DNA of 64,000 nt. Source: Niabella ginsenosidivorans (lineage in GTDB: Bacteria; Bacteroidota; Bacteroidia; Chitinophagales; Chitinophagaceae). This document shows, one piece after another, positions 1 through 9,038 of this stretch. Position 1 is the first letter of the stretch. Each line of letters begins with the position of its first letter. The DNA is taken from NCBI RefSeq assembly GCF_001654455.1, contig NZ_CP015772.1, positions 4,216,001 to 4,280,000 on the forward strand, given 5' to 3'. Position numbers and translations under genes: made by a program. The notes beneath the pieces were generated by a model, which worked only from the letters and a program-made list of their open reading frames with translations, searched no databases and was not told the origin of the DNA.

Positions 1-489
1 GAACAGGTTGCTGTGAACCAGGTAATGGACAAAAACGGCATCATCGTAAGCACCAATAATACGGTGGAACAGATCAAGGACTGGCTGGATGAGGAGCCTG
101 AGTATAAAACCAATTATTTTATTGTTTGTGACCCGGATGGGGCCTATTCCGGCATTGTAAATGCTGCTGATCTTTATAACAGCATCAACCGCCCTGAAAC
201 CAGTATCAAAGATCTTATTTCCTTAGGTACTGCTCCTATAAAAGGTACCGCCAGCCTGCAGACCGCCATTGAAAGAATGGCAAAGGATAATATTGATGTA
301 CTGCCTGTACTTGCGCCCGATGATCATTTTATTGAAGGGATCCTTTCTTACAAAAACATTCTTTCCAGCTACAAGATCCGCCTGGAGGACAATCAACAGA
401 AAAGCCCCAGCATTTCCCTGAAAAGAAAACGGCTTGAAATGCTGGTTCATGGCAAAAGAATCCGGAAAATGGTTAAGGGGAGCCGGTAA
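1..489 (+). CDS. CBS-domain C-terminus of a chloride-channel-type protein (5' truncated by window)
   Basis: The reading frame is open from the first base, so the gene starts outside the window; the GTG at 13 is internal. The visible part holds two CBS-like modules (about residues 10-65 and 70-125), the second with the pattern LQTAIERMAKDNIDVLPVL, followed by a basic tail (KRKRLEMLVHGKRIRKMVKG). Tandem CBS pairs at the C-terminus after an unseen N-terminal part are common in bacterial ClC chloride channels and in some Mg/Co transporters or IMPDH-like proteins. The ClC assignment is inference from domain position only; no membrane segment is visible here. Confidence 0.5.
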   Translation, partial: EQVAVNQVMDKNGIIVSTNNTVEQIKDWLDEEPEYKTNYFIVCDPDGAYSGIVNAADLYNSINRPETSIKDLISLGTAPIKGTASLQTAIERMAKDNIDVLPVLAPDDHFIEGILSYKNILSSYKIRLEDNQQKSPSISLKRKRLEMLVHGKRIRKMVKGSR

Positions 490-536
490 TTTTTTGTTAT
501 AAAAAATAAAAATACCGTTACTACCACCCTTTACTC

Positions 537-544
537 TAATTTTG
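537..544 (+). promoter_or_regulatory. Candidate Bacteroidota -7 box (TAATTTTG)
   Basis: Exact match to the Bacteroidota TAnnTTTG -7 consensus, about 94 bases before the TPR gene start at 638. No convincing -33 TTTG is seen at the right distance, so the call rests on the -7 box alone. Confidence 0.4.
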
Positions 545-637
545 CGTCCTTTAAATTAATTGTTCGGCTTATTTTTTGCTTAACAATTCATTATTTGTTA
601 GAAAAAGCTGTTAATCAGTTATTTAAAATTACAACGA

Positions 638-1654
638 ATGAAGAAAATTTTTACTGCGGGCCTTTTTTTAATGAGCTCCCTTATGGCTTTCAGCCAGGAA
701 GATATTGCCACCATGCGCGAAAATGCGCGAAAATTCATGTTGGCAGGCGATATGGAAAACGCTGTTATGGTACTAAATAAAGCTGCACAAACAGATAAAA
801 ACAACCTGGATGTTCAGAAAGACCTGGCCTTGGCCTATTATTATAAAAAGGAATATGCAAAGGGCCTTGAAGTGATCAAACCCATATTGGAATCAGATAG
901 TGCCGATGTATCTACCTACCAGTTAGCAGGTACCCTGTACAGGGGAACAGATAATGGTAAGGAGGCTGAAAAGGTTTATAAGGATGGCATTGCAAAATTT
1001 CCAAAAGCAGGGCCTTTATACAGCGAATATGGTGAAGTGCTGGAAGTTATGAAAAATGGTGCAGCAGCTATTGCTATGTGGGAAAAGGGTATGGAGTTAG
1101 CGCCTTCCTATGCAGACAATTATTATAACGCTTCCATTTATTATTACAAGCGGCCGGATGGCAAATTATGGGCTATCCTTTACGGAGAGATCTATGCTAA
1201 TATGCAAAGCCTTAACCCAAAATCCAACAACATAAAAAAGATGGTACTGGATTCCTATAAAGAGCTTTTTTCTTCGGATCTTTCCAAGGCTGCATCATCT
1301 GCCAAAAACCCGTTTGAAAAAGCGGTGCTGGAGACCTTTGCCCGCCAGTCCGGCATCACCGCGCAGGGCTTAACACCTGAAACACTGGCAATGATCCGTA
1401 CCCGTTTTGTGCTGGACTGGATGAATAATTATGACAAGCAGTATCCCTATAAATTATTTCAATACCATCAGCAGTTAATGAAAGATGGCATTTTTGACTC
1501 CTACAACCAGTGGATGTTTGGCCCCGTAGCCAGCCAGTCTAACTTTGAAAGCTGGGCGGCCGCGCACAAAGATGAATACGACAAATTCACAGCTTTTCAT
1601 ACGTCAAGAATATTTAAAATGCCTGCAGGGCAGGTTTATTCCAACAGGAAATAA
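638..1654 (+). CDS. Secreted/periplasmic tetratricopeptide-repeat protein
   Basis: A 338-aa protein with an N-terminal signal peptide (MKKIFTAGLFLMSSLMAFSQ) and helical repeats of TPR type from about residue 25 to 165 (for example the pattern around LALAYYYKKEYAKGLEVI). The remaining C-terminal part is helical, rich in aromatic residues and not recognised. TPR proteins are protein-protein interaction scaffolds; the partner is unknown. It is followed by its own terminator hairpin, so it is probably monocistronic. A candidate -7 box lies at 537-544. Confidence 0.75.
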   Translation: MKKIFTAGLFLMSSLMAFSQEDIATMRENARKFMLAGDMENAVMVLNKAAQTDKNNLDVQKDLALAYYYKKEYAKGLEVIKPILESDSADVSTYQLAGTLYRGTDNGKEAEKVYKDGIAKFPKAGPLYSEYGEVLEVMKNGAAAIAMWEKGMELAPSYADNYYNASIYYYKRPDGKLWAILYGEIYANMQSLNPKSNNIKKMVLDSYKELFSSDLSKAASSAKNPFEKAVLETFARQSGITAQGLTPETLAMIRTRFVLDWMNNYDKQYPYKLFQYHQQLMKDGIFDSYNQWMFGPVASQSNFESWAAAHKDEYDKFTAFHTSRIFKMPAGQVYSNRK

Positions 1655-1678
1655 AAAAGGATTCTTTCCCGGAACCGG

Positions 1679-1705
1679 ACCACTTCTTTCTGAAGTGGTT
1701 TTTTA
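1679..1705 (+). terminator. Rho-independent terminator after the TPR gene
   Basis: An 8-bp stem (ACCACTTC / GAAGTGGT) with a 5-base loop is followed directly by a run of six T. It lies 25 bases after the TPR stop codon and before the acyl-CoA synthetase start. Confidence 0.85.
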
Positions 1706-1742
1706 TTTCAGCGTTTTTTCTTATTTTGTTTATTATAAATAA

Positions 1743-3527
1743 ATGATGATGAATTTTCCTGCTTTCAGGTTATTTGACACGATTGATTACCAGCTGAAAA
1801 ATTTCCCCAAAGCCAATATGCTGAATGCTAAAGTAAACGGCCAATGGAAATCTTTCTCAACACAGGAGGTGAGCGATCTTGTAAACCAGTTGTCGGCAGG
1901 GTTATTAAAAAAGGGAATTAAGGGCAGTAATGAATCTACCGAAGCAAGCGATAAGATCGCCATTATCAGCCAGAACCGGCCGGAATGGGTATTTACAGAC
2001 CTGGCAGTTCAGCAGACCGGGGCCATCCTGGTTCCCATTTATCCCACAACCAACCCGCATGAGCTGGAATTTATACTGAATGAATCCCGGGCAAAATTCA
2101 TTTTTGTAAATAATAAGGACCTTTTAGAAAAGGTGCGATCTGTTAAAAGCGATTTCCTGCAGGGCATTTATACTTTTGAGCCCATAGAGGGAACGCCTCA
2201 TTATTCTGAATTGCTTACACCGCCGGATGCAGACCTGGCAAAAGAGCTCTCGGCAAGCAAGGCAGCCATCAGCCCCAAACATACAGCTACAATTATTTAT
2301 ACCTCCGGAACAACCGGAACGCCGAAGGGTGTTATGCTGAGCCATGAAAATATTGTAAGCAATGTGCTCTTTTCAAAAGCAAGCTTTCCGTTTCCGGATC
2401 AGCCCCAGGTAAAAGCGTTGAGCTTCTTACCGCTCAACCATATTTTCGAAAAGACCATTACCTATATTTACCTGTTCAGCGGTATTGGCATTTACTATGC
2501 AGAAAGCATGGACACTATTGCTGACAATTTAAAGGAGGTACAACCAAATGGTTTTGCCACTGTGCCCCGTTTGCTGGAGAAAGTATATGAAAAGATCATG
2601 ATCAAGGGCAAGGAATTAACGGGCATAAAGAAAGCATTGTTTTACTGGAGCGTGAACCTGGGCGCACAATATGATAACCGGGTTAACAAAGGATGGCTAT
2701 ACAATAAAAAACTAAGCATTGCACGCAAACTCGTATTCAGCAAATGGCGCGAGGCATTGGGTGGGAATGTTCAATTTATTATAGCCGGGGGCGCCGCGGC
2801 GCCTGAAAAACTGCTGCGCATTTTCAATGCGGCAGGTATTCCTGTTTTTGAAGGTTACGGGCCTACTGAGCACAGCCCGGTAATTTGCGTAAACCGGAAA
2901 ACTGATAATTACATAGGCACAGTGGGACCGGCTATTGAAGGGATCGAGGTCCGGATTGCGGAAGACGGGGAAATACTGGTAAAAAGCCCCTGTGTGATGC
3001 AGGGTTATTATAAACAACCCGGGCTTACGGCTGAGGTAATACACGATGGATGGCTGAGCACTGGCGATATTGGTGAATGGGTGGAAAACCGGTATCTGAA
3101 GATCACCGACCGGAAAAAGGAATTATTCAAGACCAGCGGTGGAAAATATGTAGCCCCGCAACCTATTGAAAATAAAATGAAGGAAAGCAAATTTATTGAG
3201 CAGATCATGGTGGTAGGCAACGATAAAAAATTTGTAAGCGCATTAATTGTGCCCTCCTTCCTGGCTGTTAAAGACTGGATGCGGGAACAGAAACTGGCTA
3301 TTGGTACGAACGAAGAAATTGTACAGAATGAAAAAGTGCATGACCTGTTCCGGTCTGTAATTGATTATCATAACGCCAATTTTAACCATGTAGAGCAAAT
3401 AAAAAAATTCCATTTGCTTCCCCATGAATGGAGCGTGGAAACCGGGGAAATGACACCCAAGCTCAGTCTGAAAAGAAAAGTGATCCTGGAAAAGTTCAGG
3501 AAGGAAATTGATGAGCTTTATGGTTAG
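1743..3527 (+). CDS. Long-chain fatty-acid--CoA ligase (AMP-forming, FadD15-like)
   Basis: A 594-aa member of the ANL adenylating superfamily, which activates fatty acids to acyl-AMP and then acyl-CoA. The phosphate-binding A3 motif is clear (YTSGTTGTPKGVMLSH, about residue 187), the A5-like YGPTE motif follows (EGYGPTEHSP), then the A7 aspartate in LSTGDIGEW and the hinge in KITDRKKELFKTSGGKYV. Length and the GGKYVAPQPIENK segment fit the long-chain FAA1/FadD15 branch rather than acetyl-CoA synthetase. Three ATG codons run together at the start (1743, 1746, 1749), so the exact start is uncertain by two residues. It stands alone between a terminator and a gene-poor stretch. Confidence 0.9.
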   Translation: MMMNFPAFRLFDTIDYQLKNFPKANMLNAKVNGQWKSFSTQEVSDLVNQLSAGLLKKGIKGSNESTEASDKIAIISQNRPEWVFTDLAVQQTGAILVPIYPTTNPHELEFILNESRAKFIFVNNKDLLEKVRSVKSDFLQGIYTFEPIEGTPHYSELLTPPDADLAKELSASKAAISPKHTATIIYTSGTTGTPKGVMLSHENIVSNVLFSKASFPFPDQPQVKALSFLPLNHIFEKTITYIYLFSGIGIYYAESMDTIADNLKEVQPNGFATVPRLLEKVYEKIMIKGKELTGIKKALFYWSVNLGAQYDNRVNKGWLYNKKLSIARKLVFSKWREALGGNVQFIIAGGAAAPEKLLRIFNAAGIPVFEGYGPTEHSPVICVNRKTDNYIGTVGPAIEGIEVRIAEDGEILVKSPCVMQGYYKQPGLTAEVIHDGWLSTGDIGEWVENRYLKITDRKKELFKTSGGKYVAPQPIENKMKESKFIEQIMVVGNDKKFVSALIVPSFLAVKDWMREQKLAIGTNEEIVQNEKVHDLFRSVIDYHNANFNHVEQIKKFHLLPHEWSVETGEMTPKLSLKRKVILEKFRKEIDELYG

Positions 3528-3778
3528 AGCAACCATAAAGCTTACGCTTGAAGGGATCACATTTGCACATGTAATTTTATGACATAAGAAGTATATCGCA
3601 CCTGATACCTCAGTTGTGTTAATGGGACCTGTCATAAAAAGCATCTGACTACGAAACTGATCCTGCCAAGAATAGCAGCAGCACCTGTTACCCAATTACC
3701 TAAAACAGATTCTTCAATTAAACAGGTACTGTTTAAACCGGCACTTGTGACTACAAGACCCCTTAAAATGTGGTGACC

Positions 3779-3826
3779 TATATTTAGCGGTAAGTATGTA
3801 TATCTGTATAGTTAGCGCTAAATATA
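3779..3826. repeat. 11-bp inverted repeat upstream of the DUF234-type ATPase gene
   Basis: TATATTTAGCG (3779-3789) and its exact reverse complement CGCTAAATATA (3816-3826) flank 26 bases, ending 11 bases before the ATG at 3838. The right arm overlaps a perfect 10-bp palindrome, TTAGCGCTAA (3812-3821). The position suits an operator or a structured leader. The rest of the 310-base gap (3528-3837) shows no gene, tRNA or obvious terminator. Confidence 0.5.
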
Positions 3827-3837
3827 AATATGTAACC

Positions 3838-5260
3838 ATGAAAGAGCTTGCAGGCAGAAAGGAAGAGCAGCAACTGTTAAACGAGTTGTTGCACAGCGAA
3901 AGACCGGAATTTGTTGCTGTATTCGGCCGGCGCAGGGTAGGCAAAACGTTCCTGATCCGGCAGGTATTCAATAAACAATTAGTGTTTCATATTACAGGCA
4001 TCGCCAATGTAAATACGTCCCGGCAATTATCCAATTTCTTCACCGTATTCAGAGAGGTGGCGCCAACAATGATCAAAGAGGTTCCGGTTAACTGGTTTAA
4101 GGCGTTTGAATTGCTGCGCAGCTACCTCATTAAGCTATCCGCGTCTAAAAAAAAGTAGTATTCTTTGATGAGCTGCCCTGGCTTGATACACCCCGGTCTA
4201 AATTTCTGATGGCTTTGGAACATTTCTGGAACTCATGGGCTTCCACACGTTCAGACATGATCCTTGTGGTATGCGGGTCTGCTGCGTCATGGATGATCAA
4301 CAAACTCATCAATAACCGGGGCGGACTATACAACCGGGTTACCCAACGTATACGGCTGATGCCGTTCACCCTGCATGAAACGGAAGATTTCTTTCGCCTG
4401 AAGCACAATAGCATTGACCGCTACCAGATCCTGCAGCTTTATATGGCGTTAGGTGGTGTTCCTTTTTACCTGGATGAGATCAGGCCGGGCAAAAGTGCCT
4501 TTCAGGAAATTGACAGGGTTGCTTTTTCCAAAAACGGCCTGCTTACGGGTGAATACGAAAACCTCTACCGATCCCTTTTTAACACACCTGAGCGGCATAT
4601 GGCCATTGTAGAGCTATTGGCAACGAAGGCCAGTGGCATGAGCCGCGAAGGCATTGTATCAAAAATAAAAATAAAAGATGGCGGTGTGCTAACCAATATA
4701 CTCCGGGAGCTTGAAGAAAGCGGGTTCATTACCAAAACGCATCCGTTCGGCAAGAAAATCCGGGAAGGTCTCTATCGCCTCACCGACCAGTACACATTGT
4801 TTTATCTCAAATTTATCCGCAATCAGAAGTCTGCAGGAAAAGGTTCCTGGGCCAGTCGCATCGACAGCCCTCAGTGGCGGGCATGGAGCGGATATGCTTT
4901 TGAAAACATTAGCCTTCAGCACATCGAACCCATAAAAAAGCATTGGGGATCAGCGGGGTCTATTCTGAAGTTTCTTCCTGGTTAGCAAAAGACAGGAACG
5001 CCCAGATGGACCTGCTTATTGACCGGCGTGACCATATTATAAATTTATGCGAGGCAAAGTTTACCAAACAACCTTTCTCTATTACAAAGGCTTACAAAAC
5101 TGAACTGCAGCGGAAGCAATTCATTTTTACAGCGGAAACCCAAACCCGTAAAACGGTGCTCCCTATTCTTGTATCAACTTATAAATTGCATCAGAATGAA
5201 CATTCCCTGGGATATATTCACCAAAATGTAACCATGGACGATTTATTTGAAGACACATAA
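3838..5260 (+). pseudogene. AAA+ ATPase of the archaeal-ATPase/DUF234 family, broken by two frameshifts
   Basis: Three frames together encode one continuous protein of about 470 aa. Part 1 (3838-4158) has the Walker A motif (FGRRRVGKTFLIRQ). Part 2 gives Walker B (VVFFDELPWLD), sensor-like ILVVCGSAASWM and a winged-helix region (SREGIVSKIKIKDGG). Part 3 carries a PD-(D/E)XK-like C-terminus (MDLLIDRR, LCEAKF), usual for COG1672/DUF234 proteins. The first break is at the 8-A run 4147-4154 and the second at the 6-A run 4934-4939; one extra A at each restores the frame. No other lesion is seen, so it may be intact in the cell and broken by base-calling. Family members are ATPases of unclear role. 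The start was chosen at the ATG of MKELAGRKEE, where homology begins; an ATG further upstream in the same frame would run through the inverted repeat. Confidence 0.8.
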
Positions 5261-5320
5261 TTCAGGAAAGGGACTCTATTGGAATTCACCAGGAATGTTT
5301 ATATAAGTTTTAAACCTGTA

Positions 5321-5380
5321 AAAATGCAGTGCAGGCTTTTCCCGGCCCTGAACCCCTGGGGAACTGCGTCGCTGCATTTT
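5321..5380. terminator. Inverted repeat between converging genes, possible terminator
   Basis: AAAATGCAG (5321-5329) and CTGCATTTT (5372-5380) are perfect complements separated by 42 bases that can fold further. It lies just beyond the stop of the MFS gene (minus strand) and after the plus-strand ATPase gene. The long loop makes it a weak classical terminator. Confidence 0.4.
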
Positions 5381-5392
5381 GTAAGGATCTCC

Positions 5393-6760
5393 TTACAAAT
5401 CCGTAATCGGCTTATATTTTGGTACCAATGATTTCATAATACCCCAGGCCAACAGGTACGCCATCGCGCAAAACGTAAACAAAATAGTGTACCCTGTTTC
5501 AATATGCCCCTGCGCCTTATAGTAATCAAATAGCTGACCGGCTATTAAAGAGATGAAGACGCCCCCCATACCCCCGGCCATGCCGCCGATACCGGTAACC
5601 GATGCCACGCTTTTTTTAGGGAACATGTCAGAAACGGTAGTAAAAATATTCGCGCTCCAGGCCTGGTGCGCAGAAGCGCCGATCCCGATCAGCAGCACAG
5701 GCATCCAGTAGCTGATATGCCCCAAAGGCTGCGCCAGCAATACCAGTAAAGGAAACACGGCAATCAGTAACATGGCTTTCATACGACCATCATACGCATT
5801 ATATCCTTTACGGATGAAATATACCGGGAACCAGCCGCCGCTAATACTTCCTACCATTGTCATGCTGTATAAAACAAAAAGCGGTAGCGCCAGTTCCGTT
5901 CCTTTGATATTATATTGTGCCTCCAGGTATTTTGGCAGCCAGAACAGATAAAACCACCACACACCGTCTGTTAAAAACTTACCAATGGCAAACGACCAGG
6001 TTTGCTTATACCCCAGCAATTTGAACCAGGAAACCTTAGTAGCCGCCTGTGCATCTTCGGTCTGATCCACTTTTGCATCTTCATCACTTTGAATATAGGC
6101 CAGCTCAGCAGCAGAAAGCCGTTTTTGCTTTGCCGGCAGATCATAAAAATAAAACCAGAAAAGCAACCATATAAAACCGATGGCGCCAATGATCAGAAAT
6201 GCGGTATACCAGCCCCAGTTCTTTGCGATCCAGGGTACCGTCAATGGTGCCAGAATAGCTCCTACATTGGAGCCGGAATTAAAAATGCCGGTAGCAAAGG
6301 AGCGTTCTTTTTTGGGAAAATATTCTGCGGTTGCTTTAATAGCCGCCGGAAAGTTCCCGGATTCTCCAAAACCCAGTACCGCGCGGGCTGCCATAAAACC
6401 AATAATCGATACCGGAACTGCTGCCAGCCCTGCCCAACCTAAAACGGACTGTAACCCTTTACCGATATTTACAGACTCGGCATGCATGATAGCGCCAACA
6501 GACCAGATAATCAGTGCCCATGCATAGCCCCATTTTGTGCCCAGCCTATCAATCAGCCGGCCTGCAAAAAGCATGGAAATAGCATATACAAATTGAAAGA
6601 CCGCGGTAATATTGCCATAGTCGCTATTGGACCATCCGAATTCATGCGACAGTTCCGGTGCTAATAAGCTCAGCACCTGCCTGTCTAAATAATTTACTGT
6701 TGTTGCAAAAAATAATAAAGCACAAATCGTCCACCTGTATTTTCCTATGGCTTGCTGCAT
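5393..6760 (-). CDS. MFS transporter, anion:cation symporter family (hexuronate transporter, ExuT-like)
   Basis: A 455-aa, about 12-helix major facilitator. The N-terminus (TVNYLDRQVLSLLAPEL) and the loop 2-3 motif GRLIDRLGTKWGY are typical of the ACS family that includes ExuT hexuronate and sugar-acid transporters. A charged central loop (about residues 205-240) separates the two halves. It is the last gene of the uronate cluster, 3 bases after the KDPG aldolase gene, which supports import of galacturonate/glucuronate across the inner membrane by proton symport. Substrate is inferred from context. Confidence 0.85.
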   Translation of the reverse strand: MQQAIGKYRWTICALLFFATTVNYLDRQVLSLLAPELSHEFGWSNSDYGNITAVFQFVYAISMLFAGRLIDRLGTKWGYAWALIIWSVGAIMHAESVNIGKGLQSVLGWAGLAAVPVSIIGFMAARAVLGFGESGNFPAAIKATAEYFPKKERSFATGIFNSGSNVGAILAPLTVPWIAKNWGWYTAFLIIGAIGFIWLLFWFYFYDLPAKQKRLSAAELAYIQSDEDAKVDQTEDAQAATKVSWFKLLGYKQTWSFAIGKFLTDGVWWFYLFWLPKYLEAQYNIKGTELALPLFVLYSMTMVGSISGGWFPVYFIRKGYNAYDGRMKAMLLIAVFPLLVLLAQPLGHISYWMPVLLIGIGASAHQAWSANIFTTVSDMFPKKSVASVTGIGGMAGGMGGVFISLIAGQLFDYYKAQGHIETGYTILFTFCAMAYLLAWGIMKSLVPKYKPITDL

Positions 6761-6763
6761 CTT

Positions 6764-7429
6764 TTACTGATTGTTTTTTATTTCCTGAATTGTTTTTAAT
6801 ACACCGGCTGTAGCTGTTTCAATGGCTGTATAATTTTTTTCGGCCATCAACTGCTTACTGACCAGTTTGCTGCCCATTCCTACTGCGCAAACACCTGCCT
6901 TAAACCAGCTTTCAATGTTTTCTTTTGTAGTATCCACGCCACCGGTTGGCATAAACAGCAATTTTGGAAAGATATCCTTTATGGAGCTAAGGTATTTTGG
7001 GCCTAGCATATCGCCGGGAAACAGCTTGATGAATTTTACACCGGCATTTTCCGCAGCAATAATTTCTGATGGGGTCATACAGCCTGGTGCATAAAAAAGG
7101 CTCTTTTCCGCAGCAAATGAAGCTATTTCCGGAACAAACCCGGGGCTGACAAAGAAATCGGCACCGGCCTTAAAATAATTTTCTGTATCCCCGAGGTTTT
7201 TTACCGTGCCGATCCCGAGAAGCAGTCCTTTCATCTCGCTGTTACGCACTTCCACCAGCTTTTTAAAATTGCTGAAAGCCGCTTCACCCCTGTTGGTGTA
7301 TTCCACTGCTTTTACTCCAGCCTTGTACAAGGCTTTTAATACCTCAACGCTTACCGTTTCATCTGCATTAAAATAGAGCGGCAAAATACCCTGCCCTATT
7401 ATTGTATCAATTGTTTGTTGCACTTCCAT
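6764..7429 (-). CDS. eda: 2-dehydro-3-deoxyphosphogluconate (KDPG) aldolase
   Basis: A 221-aa class I aldolase that splits KDPG into pyruvate and glyceraldehyde-3-phosphate, the last step of the pathway in this cluster. The Schiff-base lysine is K135 in KFIKLFPG, the active-site glutamate is E43 in AVEYTNRG, and the phosphate site is TGGV followed by AVGMGSKL. Length is a little above the E. coli enzyme (213 aa). It is packed between the yhcH-like gene (1-base gap) and the transporter (3-base gap), so it is cotranscribed with them. Confidence 0.92.
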   Translation of the reverse strand: MEVQQTIDTIIGQGILPLYFNADETVSVEVLKALYKAGVKAVEYTNRGEAAFSNFKKLVEVRNSEMKGLLLGIGTVKNLGDTENYFKAGADFFVSPGFVPEIASFAAEKSLFYAPGCMTPSEIIAAENAGVKFIKLFPGDMLGPKYLSSIKDIFPKLLFMPTGGVDTTKENIESWFKAGVCAVGMGSKLVSKQLMAEKNYTAIETATAGVLKTIQEIKNNQ

Positions 7430-7430
7430 T

Positions 7431-7883
7431 TTAAATTTTTATTTTCATTACCAGTTTTTTGATTACATCATCACTAATCATCGGCGCATGCACATCCTCC
7501 GGGAAAAAGATCACAAATTGCCCGGCGTGCAGTGTAAAGAACCAATCCGGCGCATCTTTAAAGAACCGTACATCTTTGTCCGGGTTGTAATCACCATTAG
7601 GTATCACACAGTCCTGCCGGGGTTTCCAGCCTATCTGTTCTACTCCTCTGATCACATACTGGATATCAATAAACTGATCGTGGCACTCAAATTTTTCCAG
7701 TGCGGCCTCCTTTTTCTTTCCGGAAGCTTCAGAAACAATCGCCTTCACCGTATCGGCCTCCACTATATAAGTACCTGCAGCGGTAGTTGCCCAATCTGTT
7801 TGCCGTATATAATCAAATGCTGTCTTAAAGGAGGCATGCAGCGTTTCATACTGCGCAGCATTCCGGATCGTATCTATAACCAT
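7431..7883 (-). CDS. YhcH/YjgK/YiaL family protein (DUF386)
   Basis: About 150 aa, with the cupin-like beta-barrel pattern of the YhcH/EbgC family (ECHDQFIDIQYVIRGVEQIGW, then FFPEDVHAPMI with the conserved H/E metal-type ligands). Family members accompany sialic-acid, alginate and uronate catabolic genes and may handle sugar anomers or open-chain forms; the exact reaction is unknown. I start at the ATG at 7883 (MVIDTIRNAAQYETLH) because a longer reading from 7910 would overlap the upstream gene by 17 bases and add a non-homologous leader. Confidence 0.8.
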   Translation of the reverse strand: MVIDTIRNAAQYETLHASFKTAFDYIRQTDWATTAAGTYIVEADTVKAIVSEASGKKKEAALEKFECHDQFIDIQYVIRGVEQIGWKPRQDCVIPNGDYNPDKDVRFFKDAPDWFFTLHAGQFVIFFPEDVHAPMISDDVIKKLVMKIKI

Positions 7884-7893
7884 AACACTTATC

Positions 7894-9030
7894 TTAATTA
7901 TTTCCAACATTACCTGCCTGCACCAAAGCCGGGCGGGGTTTCAGATATATTGTCTTCCCGCTTTTTGCGGATGTACGGGCTGCATCCAGGATTTCTACTA
8001 CCGTCACATTTACCGGCAGCTCATACACATCATCAGGCTCCAGTTTCAGCGTGCCCCGTATTACATTTGCAAAAACCGCAAAGGGATCATTAAATGGGGC
8101 GGAGCGGGGTTCCAGGGTCTGGCTGACTTCCGAAGAGGCACCTTGCATCCGGGTCCTGATCTTTACAGGATCTGCAGCAATGGCGTATCCCTTAGTGCCA
8201 TATACCTCCATGTCCTTACGGCTGAAGCTCCAGCTCCAGGAAGCCTGGATTACGCATTGCGCTTCCGGATACTGAAGAATGATGGTTGCCTCATCTTCTA
8301 CCTTCGGGTACCGGTCCGGTCGGTTCTGATGGGTTACAGCAGTTACTGAAAGCGGGCGCTGGCCTTCCATCAGCCAGGTCATCAGATTGGCGCCATAACA
8401 GCCAAAATCCATAAGCGCGCCGCCCCCGTTCTTTACAGGATCCGTAAGCCAGGAAACAAAATGCCGGTTCATTGCCCACGGCCCTTCATGGCCGTCATTA
8501 ATCATTACTTTACGGAGCTGCCCCAGCCGGCCTTCCTTATAACTATTTCTTACATACTGGTTGCTTGCATACCAGGAAGTTTCAAAATCTGTCAGCACTT
8601 TTATCCCGTACCGCTTTGCAAGGTCAGCTATTTCCTGTGCATCTTTATAGGTAGTGGCCAGCGGTTTTTCTACCATCACGTTTATTTTGCGGGGCGCACA
8701 TGCCCGCACTACCGCAATATGCTCATTAACCGGCCCAAATGCCATTACCCCTTCCGGCTTTACCTTGTCCAGCAACTGTTCCAGATTGGTGTAGAACAGG
8801 TTTTCCGGAAGTTGGTATCGTTTCCGGAATTCCTGCACCCGGTCTGCATTTGTTTCATAAATACCTGCAATTTCTATATCGCCCCTGAGCTTCCGGTTGT
8901 AGATCCAGTCACTATGCCCATGTGTGATCCCTGCCACAGCAAGCCGTACAGGATGCTGAGCCATTAAAGCAAATGGTATTTGCAGCAGAAAAAGAAGCCA
9001 CAACCGTTGTATTGTTTTTACAGGATTCAT
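7894..9030 (-). CDS. Exported Gfo/Idh/MocA-family oxidoreductase
   Basis: About 378 aa. A signal peptide (MNPVKTIQRLWLLFLLQIPF, cleavage near ALMAQ) precedes a Rossmann domain (VRLAVAGITHGHSDWIY) with the family EKP motif (VMVEKPLATTYKDAQEIADL) and a C-terminal beta-sheet domain. Family members oxidise or reduce sugars with bound NAD(P); an exported form is common in Bacteroidota, sometimes using tightly bound cofactor. The ATG at 9030 fits the signal peptide; a GTG at 9042 overlapping the kdgK stop is the alternative start. Cluster context suggests a uronate-derived substrate, but none can be named. Confidence 0.82.
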   Translation of the reverse strand: MNPVKTIQRLWLLFLLQIPFALMAQHPVRLAVAGITHGHSDWIYNRKLRGDIEIAGIYETNADRVQEFRKRYQLPENLFYTNLEQLLDKVKPEGVMAFGPVNEHIAVVRACAPRKINVMVEKPLATTYKDAQEIADLAKRYGIKVLTDFETSWYASNQYVRNSYKEGRLGQLRKVMINDGHEGPWAMNRHFVSWLTDPVKNGGGALMDFGCYGANLMTWLMEGQRPLSVTAVTHQNRPDRYPKVEDEATIILQYPEAQCVIQASWSWSFSRKDMEVYGTKGYAIAADPVKIRTRMQGASSEVSQTLEPRSAPFNDPFAVFANVIRGTLKLEPDDVYELPVNVTVVEILDAARTSAKSGKTIYLKPRPALVQAGNVGNN

Positions 9031-9038
9031 ACAAAAGA

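Noticed and set aside
7488-8093. A 201-codon open frame on the plus strand opposite the yhcH-like and oxidoreductase genes
   Set aside because: Composition and residue pattern are those of an antisense shadow; the minus-strand genes have clear family motifs.
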